Assembly: GCA_020249145.1 (NCBI GenBank)
Contig: JADCGF010000003.1
Location: forward strand, 186,001-250,000
DNA from: Roseomonas sp.
Lineage (GTDB): Bacteria; Pseudomonadota; Alphaproteobacteria; Acetobacterales; Acetobacteraceae
Length of the DNA: 64,000 bases
Reading direction: 5' to 3'
The translations under genes and the position numbers were made by a program. Below the pieces are notes generated by a model. The model was given only the letters and a program-made list of their open reading frames with translations, was not told where the DNA came from and made no database searches. The number at the start of each line of letters is the position of its first letter. The stretch's first letter is position 1. Shown in pieces: positions 55,119 through 63,655 of the stretch.

Positions 55119-57407
55119 TCAGGCACGCGCTTTCTCAAGCGCCATCAGCACCACTTCCGGCGTCGCCGGCAGGTCAAGCTGAGCAAGCCCCGTTGCGTCG
55201 CAGAGCGCATTCCAAACGGCGGTTGCCAGCATCAGCGGCGGTTCACCGACACCTTTTGATCGGAAAATCGTCTCCGCCCGCGCTGACGCATTGGCGAGCA
55301 AGCGTAGGCGGAAATCCGGCGGCGCATCGCGGCTGCCTGGAATTTTGTAGGTGGAAGGCCCGAGTGTGCGCTGCCGCCCTTCCTCGTCCCAATAAAGGCT
55401 TTCCGTCGTCAGCCAGCCAAGCCCTTGCACGAAGCCGCCTTCAATCTGCCCGCGATCAATCGCGGGGTTCAGCGAACGCCCGCAATCCTGCACCAGATCG
55501 GCGCGCAAGACGCGGTGTTCTCCGGTCAGCGTATCCACCACCACTTCCACCACCGATGCGCCGTAGGAGAAGTAGAAGAAGGGCTCCCCCCGCATCGCCT
55601 TCGCATCCCAATGGATGTCGGGCGTGCGATAAAACCCTGTCGCAGAAAGCGAAATGCGTTGCACCCAGCAGCGATGCGCCAGATCACCAAAGCCCATGGC
55701 GCGATTGTCGCCAGGCTTTGCGACGAAGATGCGGCCTTCAGCGAAACCAATGACATCCACCGGCACTTCCCAAAGCCGCGCCGCTTCTGCTGCCATGCGT
55801 TCACGGATGGCGCTGGCCGCGAGATGCGCGGCCCAGCCATTCAAATCCGAACCGGTGGAAGCCGCGGTGGGCGCCGTATTCGGCACCTCTGCCGTGCTGG
55901 TTGGCGTGATGCGAATGCGGCCAATCGGCACGCCAAAAGCATCTGCCACCACCTGCGCGATTTTGATATTGAGCCCCTGGCCCATTTCCGTCCCGCCGTG
56001 ATTGAGCCGGATGGACCCATCCGCATAAACATGCACCAAGGCGCCGGCCTGATTCAGATGCATGAGGCCGAAGGAAATGCCAAAGGCCAACACAAAACTT
56101 CCAAGCCCGCGACGCAAGAAGGGATGGTTCGCATTGAAGACCGCGATTTCCGCGCGCCGCGCTGCCCAGCCGGCATCTTCCATGGCTTCGGCATAAACGC
56201 GGCGGATCAAATCGCCTTCAAGCGCCTGGCCATAAGGTGCCTTGCTGCCGTTATCTCCGCCCGCGAAATTGCGCGCGCGCACCGCCTCCATATCCTGCCC
56301 CGTGGCGGCCGCGGCACCGCGCAGCACATCATCCATCAGCAGCACGCCTTGCGGGCCGCCAAAGCCACGAAAGGCCGTGTGGCTCACGGTATGGGTGCGC
56401 AGCGACAGCGCGCGAAGTTTTACCGCCGGCACGTCATAGCAATTCAGCGCATGGGTCAGCGCGCGAAACACCACGCCGCCGGTCAGATCAAGACTATGCC
56501 CACCATCGGCGGCGAGCATCGCCTCCAGCCCTGTAATCCGCCCTGTCGCGTCAAAGCCCGCGCGCCAACGATACAAAAACGGATGACGCTTGCCGGTGGC
56601 CGCCATATCCGCCTTGCGCGATAGCCGCAGCTTTACCGGCCGCCCCGTGATGCGCGCGGCGAGTGCCGCCGCTGCCGCCACCCAGGACGCATTGCTTTCC
56701 TTGCCGCCAAAACCACCACCCATGCGCCGGCAGCGCACGGTGATGCGGTTGAAATCACAACCCAGCACGCGCGCCGCGATATGCTGCACTTCCGTTGGAT
56801 GCTGGGTGGAGGAGGTGATGGTGATATCCCCATCTTCCCCCGGCATGGCGATGGCAATCTGGCCTTCAAGATAGAAATGTTCCTGCCCGCCGGCGCGAAA
56901 TTCGCCTGATGCGGTCAACGGGGCCGCAGCAATCGCGCCCGCCGCATCGCCCACGGTGATTTCCTGCGGCGGCAGCAAATAGGCTTCCGCCGCCAGCGCA
57001 TCTTCAATGGAAAGAATGGCGGGCAGCGCTTCAATTTCCGGCTTCAGCGCGGCAAGGGCCGCAAGCGCTGCATCGCGCGTTTCCCCCACCACCATCGCAA
57101 TGGGTTGGCCGTGATGGCGCAACACGCCATCCGCGAAAAGCGGTTCAACTTCGCGGCCTGAGGGCGAGATATCATTCGCCCCCAGCACATCCCGCGCCGT
57201 CAGCACCGCGACCACACCCGGCATGGCGCGCGCCGCCGCAACATCCAAAGCACCCAGCCGCCCATGCGCGACGGGCGAGAGCAGCAGCACGCCATGCAAC
57301 AATCCCGGGACTTCCGGCACATCATCCGCGAAGGGCGCGCGACCCGTCACATGGCCAAGCGCCGAATCATGGGCCAGCGCTGCCCCCTGGGCGAGTGGCG
57401 CATTCAT
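55119..57407 (-). CDS. xdhB: Xanthine dehydrogenase molybdopterin-binding subunit
   Basis: A 762-residue molybdenum subunit of xanthine dehydrogenase. GHVTGRAPFADDVPEVPGLL at the start, GGQEHFYLEGQIAIAMPGED, CRRMGGGFGGKESNASWVAA, TAFRGFGGPQGVLLMDDVLR (substrate-binding Arg) and GVGEPPLMLATAVWNALCDA (catalytic Glu) are the expected active-site blocks, matching bacterial XdhB better than CoxL. ATG overlaps the xdhA stop by four bases. No xdhC maturation gene is in view. Purine oxidation is the likely role. Confidence 0.93.
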   Translation of the reverse strand: MNAPLAQGAALAHDSALGHVTGRAPFADDVPEVPGLLHGVLLLSPVAHGRLGALDVAAARAMPGVVAVLTARDVLGANDISPSGREVEPLFADGVLRHHGQPIAMVVGETRDAALAALAALKPEIEALPAILSIEDALAAEAYLLPPQEITVGDAAGAIAAAPLTASGEFRAGGQEHFYLEGQIAIAMPGEDGDITITSSTQHPTEVQHIAARVLGCDFNRITVRCRRMGGGFGGKESNASWVAAAAALAARITGRPVKLRLSRKADMAATGKRHPFLYRWRAGFDATGRITGLEAMLAADGGHSLDLTGGVVFRALTHALNCYDVPAVKLRALSLRTHTVSHTAFRGFGGPQGVLLMDDVLRGAAAATGQDMEAVRARNFAGGDNGSKAPYGQALEGDLIRRVYAEAMEDAGWAARRAEIAVFNANHPFLRRGLGSFVLAFGISFGLMHLNQAGALVHVYADGSIRLNHGGTEMGQGLNIKIAQVVADAFGVPIGRIRITPTSTAEVPNTAPTAASTGSDLNGWAAHLAASAIRERMAAEAARLWEVPVDVIGFAEGRIFVAKPGDNRAMGFGDLAHRCWVQRISLSATGFYRTPDIHWDAKAMRGEPFFYFSYGASVVEVVVDTLTGEHRVLRADLVQDCGRSLNPAIDRGQIEGGFVQGLGWLTTESLYWDEEGRQRTLGPSTYKIPGSRDAPPDFRLRLLANASARAETIFRSKGVGEPPLMLATAVWNALCDATGLAQLDLPATPEVVLMALEKARA

Positions 57408-58822
57408 GGCGCGATGAACCTCGGCGCGTGTGGCGTTGGCAGCGCCATGATTTCCGTCGCGGCTTCTGGCCTCGCTTCACGCCAATAAAGCCGCAGCAAC
57501 AAATTACGCGCTGCCACGCGGCGATATTCCGCTGTGCCGCGCAAATCATCCATGGGTGTGATGGCGCGCGCCAAAGCCTCACCTGCCGCGCGGGCTTGCG
57601 CTTCGGTGAAGGCCGCGCCTTCCAGCACCGCTTCCGCTTCCGGCGCGCGTGCTGCCATTGGCCCGCAACCACCATGGGCGATGCGCGCGCGGGTGATCAC
57701 GGCGCCATCGCGTTCCAGCAGCACGGCCAAGCCAATGGCGCTGATATCCTGATCATGCCGGCGCGAAAGCTTCTCGGCAGCGAAAATCGCGCCCGGTGCG
57801 GGCCTGGGGATGAAGACCCGCGCAATCACCTCATCTGCGCGGAGCGCATTGCGCCGATAGCCGAGCAGGAAATCCCCCACCGCCACATCCCGCGCCCCAT
57901 CCGGCCCTGCCAGCGTCAGCCGCGCGCCAAGCGCCAGCAAGGGCGGCAGCGCATCGCCGATCGGGCTCGCGGTGCCGAGGTTCCCACCAAGCGTGCCAAG
58001 CGCGCGTATCTGGCGTGACCCCAGCCGGCGCAGCAGCCCAGCGAAAGCCGCGAAATCCGCATCATGCGCCATGTGATCGAGCAGCGCGGCATAAGGTTCC
58101 GCAGCACCCACCGAAAACCCCTCTGGCCCCGCCGTGATGCCACGCAATTCCGCAACATCACGCAGGCAAATAATGGCGCCAGGGTTTTCCCGATGCTCCG
58201 AAAACCGCAGGCCCAAATCAGTGCCGCCAGCCAACAGCCAGGCGCCGGGATGGGCGCGCCGCAGCGCGAGGGTTTCATCCAAGCTGCGCGGCAGGAAAAA
58301 GCGATGCTCCGGCGGGCCGAAGCCAGTGACATCAGTCGCGGGGCAGGGCGGCGCGGTATCTTCCGCCACCGGCAAGGCCGCCATCGCATCCAAAATCGGC
58401 CGATAGCCCGTGCAGCGGCAGAGGTTTCCAGCCAAAGCCTCATGCGCATCACCACCCATGCGCGCATGGGCGTAAAGCGACATGACAATACCTGGCGTGC
58501 AAAAGCCGCATTGCGTCGCTTCCGCCGCCAGCATCGCCACCTGCACAGGATGCGGCGCGCCATCGGGGGCGGAAAGCCCCTCCACACTCCGCAGCGCCAG
58601 GCCATGCGCCTGACCCAGCGTCATCAGGCAGGCATTGACCGGGGCGCGGGCGCCATCCGGCGCCTCAATCACCACCGTACAGGCGCCGCAATCACCCTCT
58701 GCACAGCCCTCCTTCGTGCCGGTCAGCCCAGCCGCGCGCAGCCAATCGAGCAAAGTCATGGCCGGGGGCGTTTCCGCAGGCAGGCGCCGCAATGCGCCAT
58801 TCAGGGTGAAGGTGATGAACAT
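57404..58822 (-). CDS. xdhA: Xanthine dehydrogenase Fe-S/FAD subunit
   Basis: A 472-residue fused small subunit. Residues 1-80 form a 2Fe-2S ferredoxin domain with Cys40, Cys45 and Cys48 in KEGCAEGDCGACTVVIEAP; the second 2Fe-2S domain has TQCGFCTPGIVMSLYAHARM and NLCRCTGYRPILDAMAAL. An FAD domain follows from GAWLLAGGTDLGLRFSEHR with LGTLGGNLGTASPIGDALPP, ending with a CO-dehydrogenase-flavoprotein-like C-terminus. Upstream lies a GC hairpin. Pairs with xdhB in a two-gene operon. Confidence 0.93.
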   Translation of the reverse strand: MFITFTLNGALRRLPAETPPAMTLLDWLRAAGLTGTKEGCAEGDCGACTVVIEAPDGARAPVNACLMTLGQAHGLALRSVEGLSAPDGAPHPVQVAMLAAEATQCGFCTPGIVMSLYAHARMGGDAHEALAGNLCRCTGYRPILDAMAALPVAEDTAPPCPATDVTGFGPPEHRFFLPRSLDETLALRRAHPGAWLLAGGTDLGLRFSEHRENPGAIICLRDVAELRGITAGPEGFSVGAAEPYAALLDHMAHDADFAAFAGLLRRLGSRQIRALGTLGGNLGTASPIGDALPPLLALGARLTLAGPDGARDVAVGDFLLGYRRNALRADEVIARVFIPRPAPGAIFAAEKLSRRHDQDISAIGLAVLLERDGAVITRARIAHGGCGPMAARAPEAEAVLEGAAFTEAQARAAGEALARAITPMDDLRGTAEYRRVAARNLLLRLYWREARPEAATEIMALPTPHAPRFIAP

Positions 58823-58858
58823 GAAACTTTATTTAGGATGGATGAGGGCGAGTTGAAA

Positions 58859-58877
58859 CCGGGGGCGCCACCCCCGG
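58859..58877 (-). terminator. Possible terminator between the zincin gene and xdhA
   Basis: Perfect 7-bp GC stem (58859-58865 with 58871-58877), 5-base loop, followed on the minus strand by TTTC, a poor T run. Lies 20 bases past the zincin stop. Could be a weak Rho-independent terminator or an RNA-stabilising hairpin in the xdhA leader. Confidence 0.45.
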
Positions 58878-58896
58878 AGCCCAGGAAAACGAGGGC

Positions 58897-59289
58897 TTAC
58901 TCCCCGTCCTCCAGCCTTTCGATATCCTCATCCGAAAAGCCGAAATGGTGGCCGATTTCGTGGATCAGGACGTTTCTCACCAGGCGGAACAGATCCTCCC
59001 CGGTTTCGATCCATTCCAGCAGGATGGGCTCTCGGAACAGCAGAATGCGGTCCGGTTCTTCCGGTACCATGCCGTCGCTTTTTTCGGTCAGCGGCACGCC
59101 AAGGTAAAGCCCGGTCAATTCATAGGGGTTTTCGATGCCGAGTTCGCGGAGCATCTCCTCCTCCGCGATGTCATCCACCAGGATGGCGACGCCCTTCAGC
59201 ACATCGCGCATCGGCTTCGGGATGGCGGCAAGCGCATCCTCGGCAAGCTCAATCAGGTCTTCGGCATTGGGGGGTGTGGAAAAGCGCAT
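58897..59289 (-). CDS. Minimal zincin-like metallopeptidase family protein
   Basis: A 130-residue protein of the small bacterial zincin group (often named metallopeptidase family). VLIHEIGHHFGFSDEDIERL gives the HExxHH zinc site at residues 110-115; DRILLFREPILLEWIETG precedes it. ATG at 59289 (MRFSTPPNAE) fits the family length; an in-frame TTG at 59325 adds residues unlike relatives. No signal peptide. Substrate unknown; the fold may act as a processing or toxin-linked protease but nothing here shows which. Confidence 0.85.
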   Translation of the reverse strand: MRFSTPPNAEDLIELAEDALAAIPKPMRDVLKGVAILVDDIAEEEMLRELGIENPYELTGLYLGVPLTEKSDGMVPEEPDRILLFREPILLEWIETGEDLFRLVRNVLIHEIGHHFGFSDEDIERLEDGE

Positions 59290-59304
59290 GGAGGGCTCAT
59301 GCGC

Positions 59305-59338
59305 GCCGAAGCGCCCCTTGGTCAAGCGGCGCTTCGGC
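59305..59338 (-). other. Strong hairpin between folE and the zincin gene
   Basis: Perfect 11-bp stem (59305-59315 with 59328-59338); the 12-base loop can itself pair (CTTG/CAAG), giving a longer stem. It ends 15 bases before the zincin ATG on the minus strand and has no T run, so it may hide the ribosome site or stop folE transcripts with Rho help. Confidence 0.6.
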
Positions 59339-59355
59339 TACAGAAGCCTATAGTT

Positions 59356-60057
59356 TCAGCCTTCAATCACATTGGCGCGCTGGCCGCCGATAATGGCCAG
59401 GAATTCGCGCCGCGTGCTGGCATCATCCCGGAAGGCGCCCAGCATGCGACTGGTCACCATGGTGACGCCGGGCTTATGGATGCCGCGCGTGGTCATGCAT
59501 TGATGCGCGGCTTCAATCACCACCGCGACACCCTTCGGCTTCAGCACCTGTTCAATGGTGTTCGCCACTTGCGCCGTCAGCTTTTCCTGAATTTGCAGGC
59601 GCTTGGCATAAACTTCCAAAACGCGCGCCAGCTTGCTGATGCCAACCACGCGGCCCTGCGGCAGATAGGCGATATGCGCGCGGCCAATGATGGGCACCAT
59701 ATGATGTTCGCAATGGCTTTCCATGCGGATATCCCGCAGGATCACCATTTCATCATAGCCATCGGTTTCTTCGAAGGACCGCGCGAGCAAATCCACCGGG
59801 TCCGTTTCATATCCGGCGAAGAATTCCTCATAGGCGCGGGCGACGCGCGCGGGGGTATCCACCAGGCCTTCGCGGTCTGGGTCATCACCGGCCCAGCGCA
59901 GCAAGGTGCGCACCGCGGCTTCCGCTTCCGCGCGGGAGGGGCGCGGTTCCAGGGTGGCATTGGCCGTGGTGAGGCCAGAGGCAGGGATTTGAATATTCAC
60001 GGTATTGGTCTTTCCCAAGGTCGAGGGGGCGCCGGAAGGCAGGGGGCTTTGCGGCAC
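59356..60057 (-). CDS. folE: GTP cyclohydrolase I
   Basis: A 233-residue GTP cyclohydrolase IA, first step of folate/pterin synthesis from [23 protein letters not shown] supplies zinc ligands; [56 protein letters not shown] and [15 protein letters not shown] complete the family. About 45 residues of N-terminal extension precede the core. Divergent from the Baeyer-Villiger monooxygenase across 114 bases. Confidence 0.95.
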   Translation of the reverse strand: MPQSPLPSGAPSTLGKTNTVNIQIPASGLTTANATLEPRPSRAEAEAAVRTLLRWAGDDPDREGLVDTPARVARAYEEFFAGYETDPVDLLARSFEETDGYDEMVILRDIRMESHCEHHMVPIIGRAHIAYLPQGRVVGISKLARVLEVYAKRLQIQEKLTAQVANTIEQVLKPKGVAVVIEAAHQCMTTRGIHKPGVTMVTSRMLGAFRDDASTRREFLAIIGGQRANVIEG

Positions 60058-60171
60058 CGTCGGACCCCATGTGGGCGGCCCCGCCGAAATGACAAGGATT
60101 TGCCCCGCTTGGCGCCAGGGGCCGGTGCGGGTTAGCCTAAGGTTTCAACCAGCCAAGATGAAGAAACCGCC

Positions 60172-61812
60172 ATGCTTGACGCCGTAAGCCCCCTTGCCGC
60201 CACCTCGACCGAGGCGAAGCTGTATGACGCGCTGATCATCGGCGCCGGTTTCGCCGGCCTGTATCAGCTCCATTGCCTGCGCGACCGTTTGGGGCTTTCC
60301 GCCCATGTGCTGGAAGCGGGCGATGGCGTGGGCGGTACCTGGTATTGGAACCGCTACCCGGGTGCCAGGTGTGATTCCGAAAGCCATAGCTATTGCTATC
60401 ATTTTTCGGATGAGTTGGTGCAGGGCTGGGAATGGTCCGAACGCTACCCGAGCCAGCCGGAGATTCTGCGCTACCTGAATTACGCCGCGGATAAGCTTGA
60501 CCTAAAGCGCGACATTACCTTCGGCGCGCGCGTGGTGGCGGCGCAGTATGATGAGGCCGCCAATATGTGGCGCCTGCGCACGGAACAGGGCGCGGAGTAT
60601 ACGGCGCGCTATTTGATCACGGCCGTCGGCTGCCTTTCTTCGGCCAATCTGCCGAAGATTGATGGCATCGCGGATTTCCAGGGCAAATGGTATCACACCG
60701 GCGAATGGCCGCATGAAGGCGTGGATTTCTCTGGCAAGCGCGTTGGCGTGATTGGCACGGGTTCCACCGGCATTCAGGCCATTCCGGTGGTGGCCGCCGC
60801 CGCCAAGCATCTGACCGTGTTTCAACGCACGGCGAATTATTCGATCCCCGCGCGCAATGCGCCGCTGACCGATGATTTCAAGAAATATGTGCGGGAGAAT
60901 TTTGCCGAAATTCGCGATGTGATGCGCTCCACCGTCAATGGCCATCCTTGGCGCATTGCGGATCGTTCCGTGCTGGAAGTAACCGATGAGGAACGGAACG
61001 AGATTTTTGAGAAAGCTTGGGAAAAGGGTGGGCTGCGTCTGCGCGCCGAATTCCGCGATGTGCTGACGAATGAGGAAGCGAATGGGATTGTCTCAGCCTT
61101 CCTCAAGAAAAAGATCGGCCAAATCGTGAAGGATCAGGCCAAGGCCGCGATCCTTGCCGATATTGATCACGGCTTCGGCACCAAGCGCCCGCCGATTGAT
61201 ACCGGCTATTTCGAAACCTATAACCGCGACAATGTGGCTTTGGTGAATTTGCGTGCCGAGCCCATTGAGCGCATCACCGCCACCGGCGTGAAGACCAGCA
61301 AGGGCGAGTATCCTTTGGATATCATCGTCTTTGCGACGGGTTTTGATGCCATGACCGGGCCTTTGTTCAATTTGAACATCGCCGGGCGCGATGGCCTGGC
61401 GTTGCGTGATGTGTGGCGTGAAGGCCCGCGCAGCTATTTGGGGCTGCAAGTGGTGGGCTTCCCCAATCTGTTCACCGTGACCGGGCCTGGCAGCCCTTCA
61501 GTGCTCACCAATATGCCGGTGGCCATCGAACAGCATGTGGAATGGATCACCCGCTGCATCGCGGATATGCGCGCCGCCGGCCAGACGCGCATCGAAGCCA
61601 AGGCTGATGCGGTGGATGATTGGATGGTGCAGGTGCAGGAAGTGGCCGACCGCACGCTTTTCACGAAAACGCTGCATTCCTGGTATCTGGGCGCCAATGT
61701 GCCGGGCAAGCCGCGCGTCTTCATGCCCTATATCGGCGGCATGGCGCGGTATCGGCGGATTTGTGATGAGGTGGCAGAGAAGGGGTATGAGGGGTTTGCT
61801 TTGGGGGCTTAG
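60172..61812 (+). CDS. Baeyer-Villiger monooxygenase
   Basis: A 546-residue class B flavin monooxygenase that inserts oxygen next to a ketone using NADPH and FAD (cyclohexanone-monooxygenase type). FAD motif LIIGAGFAGLYQLHCLRDRL at 21-40, GVGGTWYWNRYPGARCDSES, the BVMO fingerprint FQGKWYHTGEWPHEG near 168, and NADPH motif VGVIGTGSTGIQAIPVVAAA. The C-terminus LGANVPGKPRVFMPYIGG matches the family. Possible ribosome site is weak. It stands alone between folE and the DUF6680-like gene. Confidence 0.93.
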   Translation: MLDAVSPLAATSTEAKLYDALIIGAGFAGLYQLHCLRDRLGLSAHVLEAGDGVGGTWYWNRYPGARCDSESHSYCYHFSDELVQGWEWSERYPSQPEILRYLNYAADKLDLKRDITFGARVVAAQYDEAANMWRLRTEQGAEYTARYLITAVGCLSSANLPKIDGIADFQGKWYHTGEWPHEGVDFSGKRVGVIGTGSTGIQAIPVVAAAAKHLTVFQRTANYSIPARNAPLTDDFKKYVRENFAEIRDVMRSTVNGHPWRIADRSVLEVTDEERNEIFEKAWEKGGLRLRAEFRDVLTNEEANGIVSAFLKKKIGQIVKDQAKAAILADIDHGFGTKRPPIDTGYFETYNRDNVALVNLRAEPIERITATGVKTSKGEYPLDIIVFATGFDAMTGPLFNLNIAGRDGLALRDVWREGPRSYLGLQVVGFPNLFTVTGPGSPSVLTNMPVAIEQHVEWITRCIADMRAAGQTRIEAKADAVDDWMVQVQEVADRTLFTKTLHSWYLGANVPGKPRVFMPYIGGMARYRRICDEVAEKGYEGFALGA

Positions 61813-61868
61813 GCAATGAAGATCATTGGCAGAGCAAGGGTAATTCTGCCGTTTCGGGGAGAGGCATT

Positions 61869-62432
61869 ATGAGTTGGCTAGCTTCGATAGACATGAAGGA
61901 CTGGCTAGTTGTGATCGCCACTCTTCTGTCTCCACTAATTGCGGTTCAAGTGACAAAGTGGCTCGATCGGAGAAATCAAGCGCGGGAGGAGCAGATAAAA
62001 ATCTTTAAGACCCTCATGGCAACCAGGGGCCTTAGGCTGGACCCGCGGCATGTCGAGTCACTCAATTTAATCGATATAGTCTTTAGCTCTGAGCGGCGTA
62101 CAGAAGCAGCAATTCGAAATTCATGGAAGGAATATCTTGACCATCTAAGCAAGTTCTACCCTCAAGACCATTGGATCAATAAGCGAGATGAACTTTATGC
62201 AAATTTGCTGCACTCGATGGCTACACACCTGCGATTTAAGTTCAACAAAGTAAACATCAAGAATGAAGCATATCTTCCTCAAGCGTATTCTACACTTGAG
62301 GACGAAAACCACGCGATCAGGAAGGGGATTCTAGATATTCTAGACGGAAAGAAAAATCTTCCTATGTATGTGGTTAACCTACCCATCCAGAATCCAGATC
62401 CTTCAAATTCCGAAAACCCAGTACGCAAATAA
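61869..62432 (+). CDS. DUF6680-like membrane-anchored protein, A/T-rich
   Basis: A 187-residue protein with one N-terminal membrane helix (WLVVIATLLSPLIAVQVTKW) and a cytoplasmic part beginning LDRRNQAREEQIKIFKTLMA, then TRGLRLDPRHVESLNLIDIV, a pattern I associate with DUF6680-type proteins. GGAGAGG lies ten bases before the ATG. Base composition is clearly A/T-richer than both neighbours and codon use differs, indicating horizontal gain. Function unknown; such single-helix proteins appear among accessory genes. Confidence 0.75.
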   Translation: MSWLASIDMKDWLVVIATLLSPLIAVQVTKWLDRRNQAREEQIKIFKTLMATRGLRLDPRHVESLNLIDIVFSSERRTEAAIRNSWKEYLDHLSKFYPQDHWINKRDELYANLLHSMATHLRFKFNKVNIKNEAYLPQAYSTLEDENHAIRKGILDILDGKKNLPMYVVNLPIQNPDPSNSENPVRK

Positions 62433-62490
62433 ACACAACCCGAAAGAAGTTAGCCTAGGCGAATTGCTTTGGAGATAAATCGGTCAAAAT

Positions 62491-63177
62491 CTAAACCGGC
62501 TCCAACCCCTTGGCGCGGAGCAGCTTCGCATCCGCACCCTGCACCAAAAACTCCATAAAGGCGCGCGCGGCTTCCGGTTGCGGTGCTTTGGCGAAAATGG
62601 CGGCGGAGAAGGTCATCACCTCTCCGATCTCAGACGGCAGCGTGCCGATAATGTCTATCCCTGGCACGGTCATCAATTCGCTGACTTGCTGAATGGCCAA
62701 AGCCACTTCGCCGCGCTTCAGCAATTCGCCGGTAAAGCCCTGCGGTATCACGGTGGCCTTTGCGTTGACCTCCGCCGCAATACCAAGGCGTTCGATCAGC
62801 CCCGCGAAGAACAACCCGCTTGCGCCGGCGCGGGAATAGGCAAGTGATGGTGTCGCCAATAGCGTCGCGCGAAAGGAAGCGGGCGTGCTGATATCGGGTC
62901 GCGCCGCGCCGGCAGCGACCGCAACGCCAATATGCGATAACGCCAAATCGCGCTTGGTTCCTGCCGCAAAAATCCCCTTGGCAGTGAAATCATCAATCGC
63001 CGCAGCGGTCAGAATGGCGATATCGCCCCGCGCACCATCGGCGATGCGCTGGGAAATGCTTTTGGTTGGGTCGAATATCATGGCCGGGGCAGGGTTGGTC
63101 TTGGCCCAAAGCGGCGCCAGCACGTCAAGCACACCCTGCAATGCCAGGGTGGACATGATGGAAAGCGGCTGGGCCAT
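62491..63177 (-). CDS. ModA-like substrate-binding-domain protein without signal peptide
   Basis: A 228-residue protein resembling molybdate/phosphonate-type periplasmic binding proteins (SISQRIADGARGDIAILTAA, TPSLAYSRAGASGLFFAGLI, FTGELLKRGEVALAIQQVSE, EAARAFMEFLVQGADAKLLR). With ATG 63177 it begins MAQPLSIMSTLALQGVLDVL and has no signal peptide; longer in-frame starts add sequence unlike the family and still no leader. No ABC permease or ATPase is near. A cytoplasmic ligand-binding role is possible. Confidence 0.78.
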   Translation of the reverse strand: MAQPLSIMSTLALQGVLDVLAPLWAKTNPAPAMIFDPTKSISQRIADGARGDIAILTAAAIDDFTAKGIFAAGTKRDLALSHIGVAVAAGAARPDISTPASFRATLLATPSLAYSRAGASGLFFAGLIERLGIAAEVNAKATVIPQGFTGELLKRGEVALAIQQVSELMTVPGIDIIGTLPSEIGEVMTFSAAIFAKAPQPEAARAFMEFLVQGADAKLLRAKGLEPV

Positions 63178-63220
63178 GGGGTGGGTTCCTTGCAAACTGA
63201 TCGCAGCCACAATGCCGGGG

Positions 63221-63253
63221 GCGAAGCCGCGCGGCAATCTGGCGCGGCTTCGC
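63221..63253. other. Perfect 12-bp inverted repeat in a divergent promoter region
   Basis: Arms at 63221-63232 and 63242-63253 (12 of 12 bases match) with a 9-base spacer, between the start of the ModA-like gene (63177) and the I78 gene (63322). No T run. It could be an operator for both genes, a transcript hairpin, or a small repeat element. Confidence 0.65.
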
Positions 63254-63321
63254 CGTAAATTCGCCACGGCAATAGGTTCAACTTGTCTTTTCGCCCAAGG
63301 CGCCCTCAAAAGGAATGGCTC

Positions 63322-63603
63322 ATGACTCGGAAATTGCGGTCCCTTGCCTTGACTGTCGGCATTCTCGGGAGCCTTGGCGCCGCCCATGCCCAGGCGCCCG
63401 AAGGCTGCGCGCGGCATCAGGCGCGTTTCGCTGGCTTGCTCGGCAAAGCGCCAGAGGAAGTGCGCGCGGCGCTGCAAGCCATGCCGGGGATCAGCACCGT
63501 GCGCATGGGTGGGCCAAACACGCCGATGACGCGGGATTACCGGATAGACCGTGCCTCAGTGCTGATCGAAAACGGCGTGGTGACGCAGATCACCTGCGGG
63601 TGA
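63322..63603 (+). CDS. Exported I78-family peptidase-inhibitor-like protein
   Basis: A 93-residue exported protein: signal peptide MTRKLRSLALTVGILGSLGA ending AHAQ, then an I78-type domain with Cys29 and Cys92 as the likely disulfide pair, VRMGGPNTPMTRDYRIDRAS and VLIENGVVTQITCG at the end. I78 proteins inhibit serine proteases such as subtilisin and trypsin; the reactive loop here is not certain. ATG at 63322 has AGGA nine bases upstream. Confidence 0.85.
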   Translation: MTRKLRSLALTVGILGSLGAAHAQAPEGCARHQARFAGLLGKAPEEVRAALQAMPGISTVRMGGPNTPMTRDYRIDRASVLIENGVVTQITCG

Positions 63604-63655
63604 TATCGGGGCTCTCGCGCCCACCCCATGAACGCCGCCCCTGGCCGGAGGCATG

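Noticed and set aside
55425..56624. 399-codon plus-strand open frame opposite xdhB
   Set aside because: Antisense shadow of a well-conserved xanthine dehydrogenase subunit.
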